Both the position numbers and the translations under genes were made by a program. Shown here one piece after another: positions 60,458 through 64,000 of a stretch of 64,000 nucleotides of DNA. The DNA lies in assembly GCA_000149265.1 (NCBI GenBank), contig CH002367.1, forward strand, positions 465,300-529,299, read 5' to 3'. Under the pieces are notes generated by a model that had not been told where the DNA came from, did not search any database, and worked only from the letters and a program-made list of their open reading frames with translations. Numbering within the stretch: position 1 is the first letter of the stretch; each line of letters opens with the position of its first letter. The DNA comes from Ciona savignyi (Eukaryota > Chordata > Ascidiacea > Phlebobranchia > Cionidae).

Positions 60458-61662
60458 ATGAAGATTCCGAAGACTTTAAAATGTCTCAAACAACTTTACG
60501 TGGATGCTGAAAGGCTAATGCTTTCTCCAGTAGGTAGGACGTCACTACGTAAGCTCATACCAATAATCGACCGCGTATTTGACGAGCTAATGGACTTATG
60601 TGTAAATTTTCCAGAAGATCAACCACTTGAAGATGTTAACATATCAAGAATACAGTTGGAGAGTCAGAAACGTGAGTTCGATACGCATGTGCGTCAGTGG
60701 TTAAATAAAACTGAATTGCAATTAGCAAGGACTAACCGCTGTACGTCGAGCATAATTTCTACTGCAAACTTTATCCGGAAAAGCCAAATCAGGTTGAAAC
60801 TCGCCGAACTTGCCTACAAGCAAGCTATGGACAGGTTGTTCGAAACACGCAAGCGTGCAAAGGAGCAAACAGATCGTGCTGCTGAAAGGACACGCGTAGC
60901 AGCGAAAGAAGCCAATCAAAAAGCTCGCGAATCTATAGAAGCAGAGCGTGTCGCCAACAAAAAACAACCAGAATTTGAATACGCGAAGGCAGTTTCTAAA
61001 GCTCGGAAAGATGAAGAAATCTTGGAGGCTCTAGACTCGACCTCACCGACATTACAACCCACCGTTGTTGCCGTAGCTACAACGAACAACCGCAGTACAG
61101 TACGGCCTTTGCTTGCAGACGCTGGTTCCAACTTAAGCCATCACAAGAAATCAGTTGCAGAATTAACGTCGCCACTACAAGTACAAAATACTTTACCGGT
61201 AAGCCGTAGACACCAACCCCCACCCCGTGTGTATAAGCACGAGCGTATCGAAATAAGCGCAGCTGTTGAAATCGATAAATGCTGCACCAGTATCAACACG
61301 GACAAGGTTTATATAAACGTTGTTCCCGGTCAAGTTCGTTACGCAGACAAAGAGGTTGCTACTTATGCATTTATCGATCAAGGTTCCACGACAACACGCC
61401 GTGAGGAGTCGATCGTAAGTTCACCAAAAGCTGCTGGTAATTCACGTTGTATTACGTTGCAAACCCTAACATCATCTCGTATTTTAGATACAGTGTCCCT
61501 TGCACTCTCTGCCCAGCCTGTGGAGGGTGAAGATTGGAATAACCTTCCCGACGTCGTTGCTGTCGATAAGATATATAAGAATCCTAATGTATTACATGAT
61601 CCGCAGGCGTTGCAGCGACACCATCACTTGCAAGGTGTGAAAATTCCACAGATCGAAGATAG
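60458..61662 (+). CDS. Gag-protease ORF of BEL/Pao copy 3, interrupted
   Basis: The frame is intact from gag through the protease motif FIDQGSTTT to KIPQIEDS. It stops 34 bases into an inserted element (TGA at 61694-61696). This copy shows that gag and protease form one continuous ORF. Beyond the insertion the pol sequence continues at 63959. Confidence 0.8.
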
Positions 61663-62335
61663 CCCAGTCGGAAAAATTATCTCCGATCAAGCTTGATTTA
61701 TCCCAACATTTAGTATGGTCCTAGCATGACGTGCCAGGGTTTGACCAGATATATAGACATGGGTTATGACAGGAAAGGTAACACCTGGCCAAGCATCGGG
61801 AAAACATCTTTGATTTATAGAAGCGTTCCCTATCGTGGGCCAGAGCTGGGTGGGTACCTAGCACCTTACATGACGCTAATTTGTCAAAAGCAAGTTACAT
61901 AACAGTTAATCCAAATGATTTTTTTTATTTTCATTCATTTTCAACACAATTTTCTGCTGCCTTTCCACTCCTGTCTCTACCACCATCCCAGTCTCCCGCA
62001 CCAGAAAGTAGAATGCTGATCTCTGCTGCCAGTTGGTCATGACTAGTATCTTTATATTCGGTTTGTTGCAGCACATCTGGAGAATAGATAAGTCATGTCA
62101 GTGAGAATTATTTCAAATTAAATATATGGTTTATTAAGAATAGAGTCCGCACCGTGCAGGTATAATATTTTTGCTTTTAAACCACAGCAGACACCATTTC
62201 AGCATTTGTCAAAATAACGTGTGTTGAATGTTCGCAGTAGGTTAGCCGGAGATATTTTGATGACTCACGAGTATTTTTTATTAGATCACTTTTAAATACC
62301 CTTTTTGAGTTCACTGGATTGAGACATTTGCGAAC

Positions 62336-62510
62336 ATCATTCAGCCCAGTGGATTAATGGGTTTAACTAAAACTGTACATAGAAACATCCAAATAATATA
62401 CATCACACTACAATAGCCCCGGCAACCAGATGATTGGCATGATAAAGTCTGACGATTGTCTGTGTGATAACGCCCTTTGTGTTTTACCATTTTCACGGTC
62501 GTAAGAATCT
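62336..62510 (+). repeat. SINE (type A), 3' part
   Basis: CAGCCCAGTGGATTAATGGG, ACACTACAATAGCCCCGG, GTCTGACGATTGTCTGTGTG. Nested in the 2.3-kb element. Confidence 0.65.
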
Positions 62511-62944
62511 ATCAATTGAGTAGGCCTATACATACATGTAAAATGTACATAAATAAAAACAAGTTAACATTACAACCTAGATTACATAAGTATAATAATA
62601 AAGTTATGTTAAAATATACATAAAATATATGTTTTCACATACATATATATACATATATAGATATTAAAAATTACACCTCAAAAGACCAATAAAACACAAA
62701 TTATAAAGTTAGCAAGCTATCTTTAAGCCAATTTTGTACCGTACTTACTTGATTCGCACAGAATTGTGCAATTATAAGTTTCCCAGTTTAATTATAAGTT
62801 ACATTCTTCTTTAACCAAATCTTGAAGGATTAAACACTCTAGAGGCCACTTGAAAACATTTTCACTTATCGTCCAGTTTTTGGTTACTATACATCGAAAA
62901 GACTGCCATCAACAAATACAATATTTTTAACATATACCAATCAC

Positions 62945-63180
62945 GGTACCTCTAAATACTACAGGAGCGCTTGGACCGCTTAAATCGCTTGGAGCGCTTA
63001 GAGCGCTTGGATCGCTTACTATACTTAGTAATTACAAAAGCCATGATATTAATGTTAGGGTTGGGGTTAAAGTTAGTTCTGGGGTTGAGATTAGTGTTTG
63101 GGACAGGGTTAGAATTACTTTCCATAGCAATCTAAGTGATCCAAGCGCTCCAAGCGGTCCTGTAGTATTTAGAGGCACCC
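62945..63180. mobile_element. 236-bp MITE with 10-bp target duplication
   Basis: Left end GGTACCTCTAAATACTACAGG, right end inverted GGGTGCCTCTAAATACTACAGG. TACCAATCAC flanks it on both sides (62935-62944, 63181-63190). After the terminal repeats come GAGCGCTTG/GATCGCTTA-type 9-10-bp repeats. The middle is GGTTAGGGTTGGGG-like. A 9-10-bp duplication suggests the Mutator group, but no coding sequence supports this. Nested in the 2.3-kb element. Confidence 0.75.
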
Positions 63181-63958
63181 TACCAATCACACGAAACTAA
63201 TCTACTCCAGTAGCTAACAGCTGCCGTAGGCCTTACTATAATTAAAACTAACCTTACACTTTATAACCAACCTTGCACCTGCAACGGAACTACAGTACAG
63301 ACTTACCGGTAGCCTATTTTACAGCAATATCCTTTGAAAGAGATGCTAGCTTTAAACCAATCAAAGAGACTAAAACACAGTCTCTCTTAACCAATCAAAA
63401 ACGACGACTTTCAAATTTAAATTCATTTCCCTCCATTTTTTAAGCGAATATGCGAAAATACCATAAACATCATATTTAATATAAATTAATTAATCCGCGA
63501 GGCTTAGTTGTATTGGCAAAGTGACTGATCGAAGGAGAGCGAATACTTTTCTCCTGTAAACAGTTGGTATTTTATACTTATTTTTAAATAAATAAATTAA
63601 AAAGCACATCATGTCACAGAACAAGTAAGCTAGGCCTATACGACAACGATAGAAAAAAACAGCCGGAATATAAGGTCCGTAGACAATCAATCGCAATCTT
63701 CGCAAAAAAAGTCGAACATTGAATAAAAATCAGAGTCGTTGAATATTTTAAGAAAAACTTTTCTCAGAGTATACCCAAATAATCATCCATGGCTCTTCCA
63801 TGATATGTTATCATAGATGTATCAGTGGCACAATCTAAGATAACGCGCTGAAATATCCTAGTTTAATCGTTACATGGCCATGTCTTGGATAAATCAAAGA
63901 TAACTCGTCCGATTCAGTATATGGCCCGGGGATAAGTCGAAGATAATTTCTGACTGGG

Positions 63959-64000
63959 AGATCAGTCAAGCTGCTAATCGGGGCGAACGTTCCCCGAGTT
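63959..64000 (+). mobile_element. BEL/Pao copy 3 resumes
   Basis: AGATCAGTCAAGCTGCTAAT and onward match copy 1 from 54478. Truncated by the window edge. Confidence 0.9.

Larger units (their letters stand above)
59891..61662 (+). mobile_element. BEL/Pao copy 3, 5' portion
   Basis: Leader minisatellite, gag-like ORF and protease, nearly identical to copy 1. Interrupted after 61662 by a foreign element; its sequence resumes at 63959 and leaves the window. Confidence 0.85.
61663..63958. mobile_element. Unclassified inverted-repeat element, 2.3 kb, inside BEL/Pao copy 3
   Basis: The boundaries are exact because the target sequence is known from copy 1 (GAAGATAGATCAGTC). Ends: CCCAGTCGGAAAAATTATCT and, inverted, CCCAGTCAGAAATTATCTTC. 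The only duplicated target bases are AG (61661-61662, 63959-63960). Near the right end a motif A(A/G)TC(T/A/G)AAGATAA occurs three times (about 63833, 63894, 63936); inverted relatives lie near the left end (about 61675 and 61805). I see no transposase. The family is unknown: a 2-bp duplication other than TA with CCC ends fits no superfamily I can name confidently. Confidence 0.75.

Overview
This is animal nuclear DNA, not bacterial. It is AT-rich, has small coding exons with GT-AG introns, is full of tRNA-derived SINEs and transposons, and holds two assembly gaps of exactly 100 N. The compact introns and SINE-dense intergenic DNA, together with a chordate-type NCKAP5 homologue, suggest an invertebrate deuterostome. 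My best guess is a solitary ascidian such as Ciona; that is inference.

Layout. 1-5 kb, plus strand: an unidentified candidate gene (about 118-916), a cluster of tRNA-like repeats (3.7-4.0 kb) and the last exon of an unidentified Ser/Thr-rich protein (4031-4887, followed by a poly(A) signal). 6.1-19.9 kb, minus strand: the main gene, an NCKAP5/NCKAP5L (Nck-associated protein 5) homologue. I resolved fifteen exons whose phases all agree (5085 nt, 1694 residues plus stop). The N-terminal exons upstream of 19863 were not found. 20-41 kb: mostly non-coding, with SINE remnants, one minisatellite and one gap. 43.9-45.6 kb, minus strand: the last three exons of a small gene resembling TMEM249, a CatSper-associated membrane protein.

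41-64 kb is a transposon-rich region. It contains a duplicated segment of at least 2.2 kb (40972-43644 and 51632-57905). One copy received a 443-bp hAT-type MITE and the other a 4.06-kb BEL/Pao LTR retrotransposon, so each copy preserves the other's empty site. Between them lie a TTAA-flanked Kolobok/T2-like element with about 570-bp inverted repeats and a decayed THAP domain, and a Thr/Pro-rich, mucin-like exon with a 42-bp coding minisatellite cut off by the duplication. After the second gap come two more BEL/Pao bodies sharing one LTR. The last of these is split by a 2.3-kb unclassified inverted-repeat element, which itself contains a 236-bp MITE and a SINE.

How the genes relate: the NCKAP5-like protein has an N-terminal coiled coil, two polyproline stretches and seven Tyr-x-Asn motifs, and so looks like a cytoskeletal/signalling scaffold. 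The TMEM249-like gene appears unrelated to it. The BEL copies all lack the same part of pol (most of reverse transcriptase, RNase H and most of integrase), so they could only have moved with enzymes supplied in trans. I found no CRISPR array, operon, rRNA gene or convincing functional tRNA gene.
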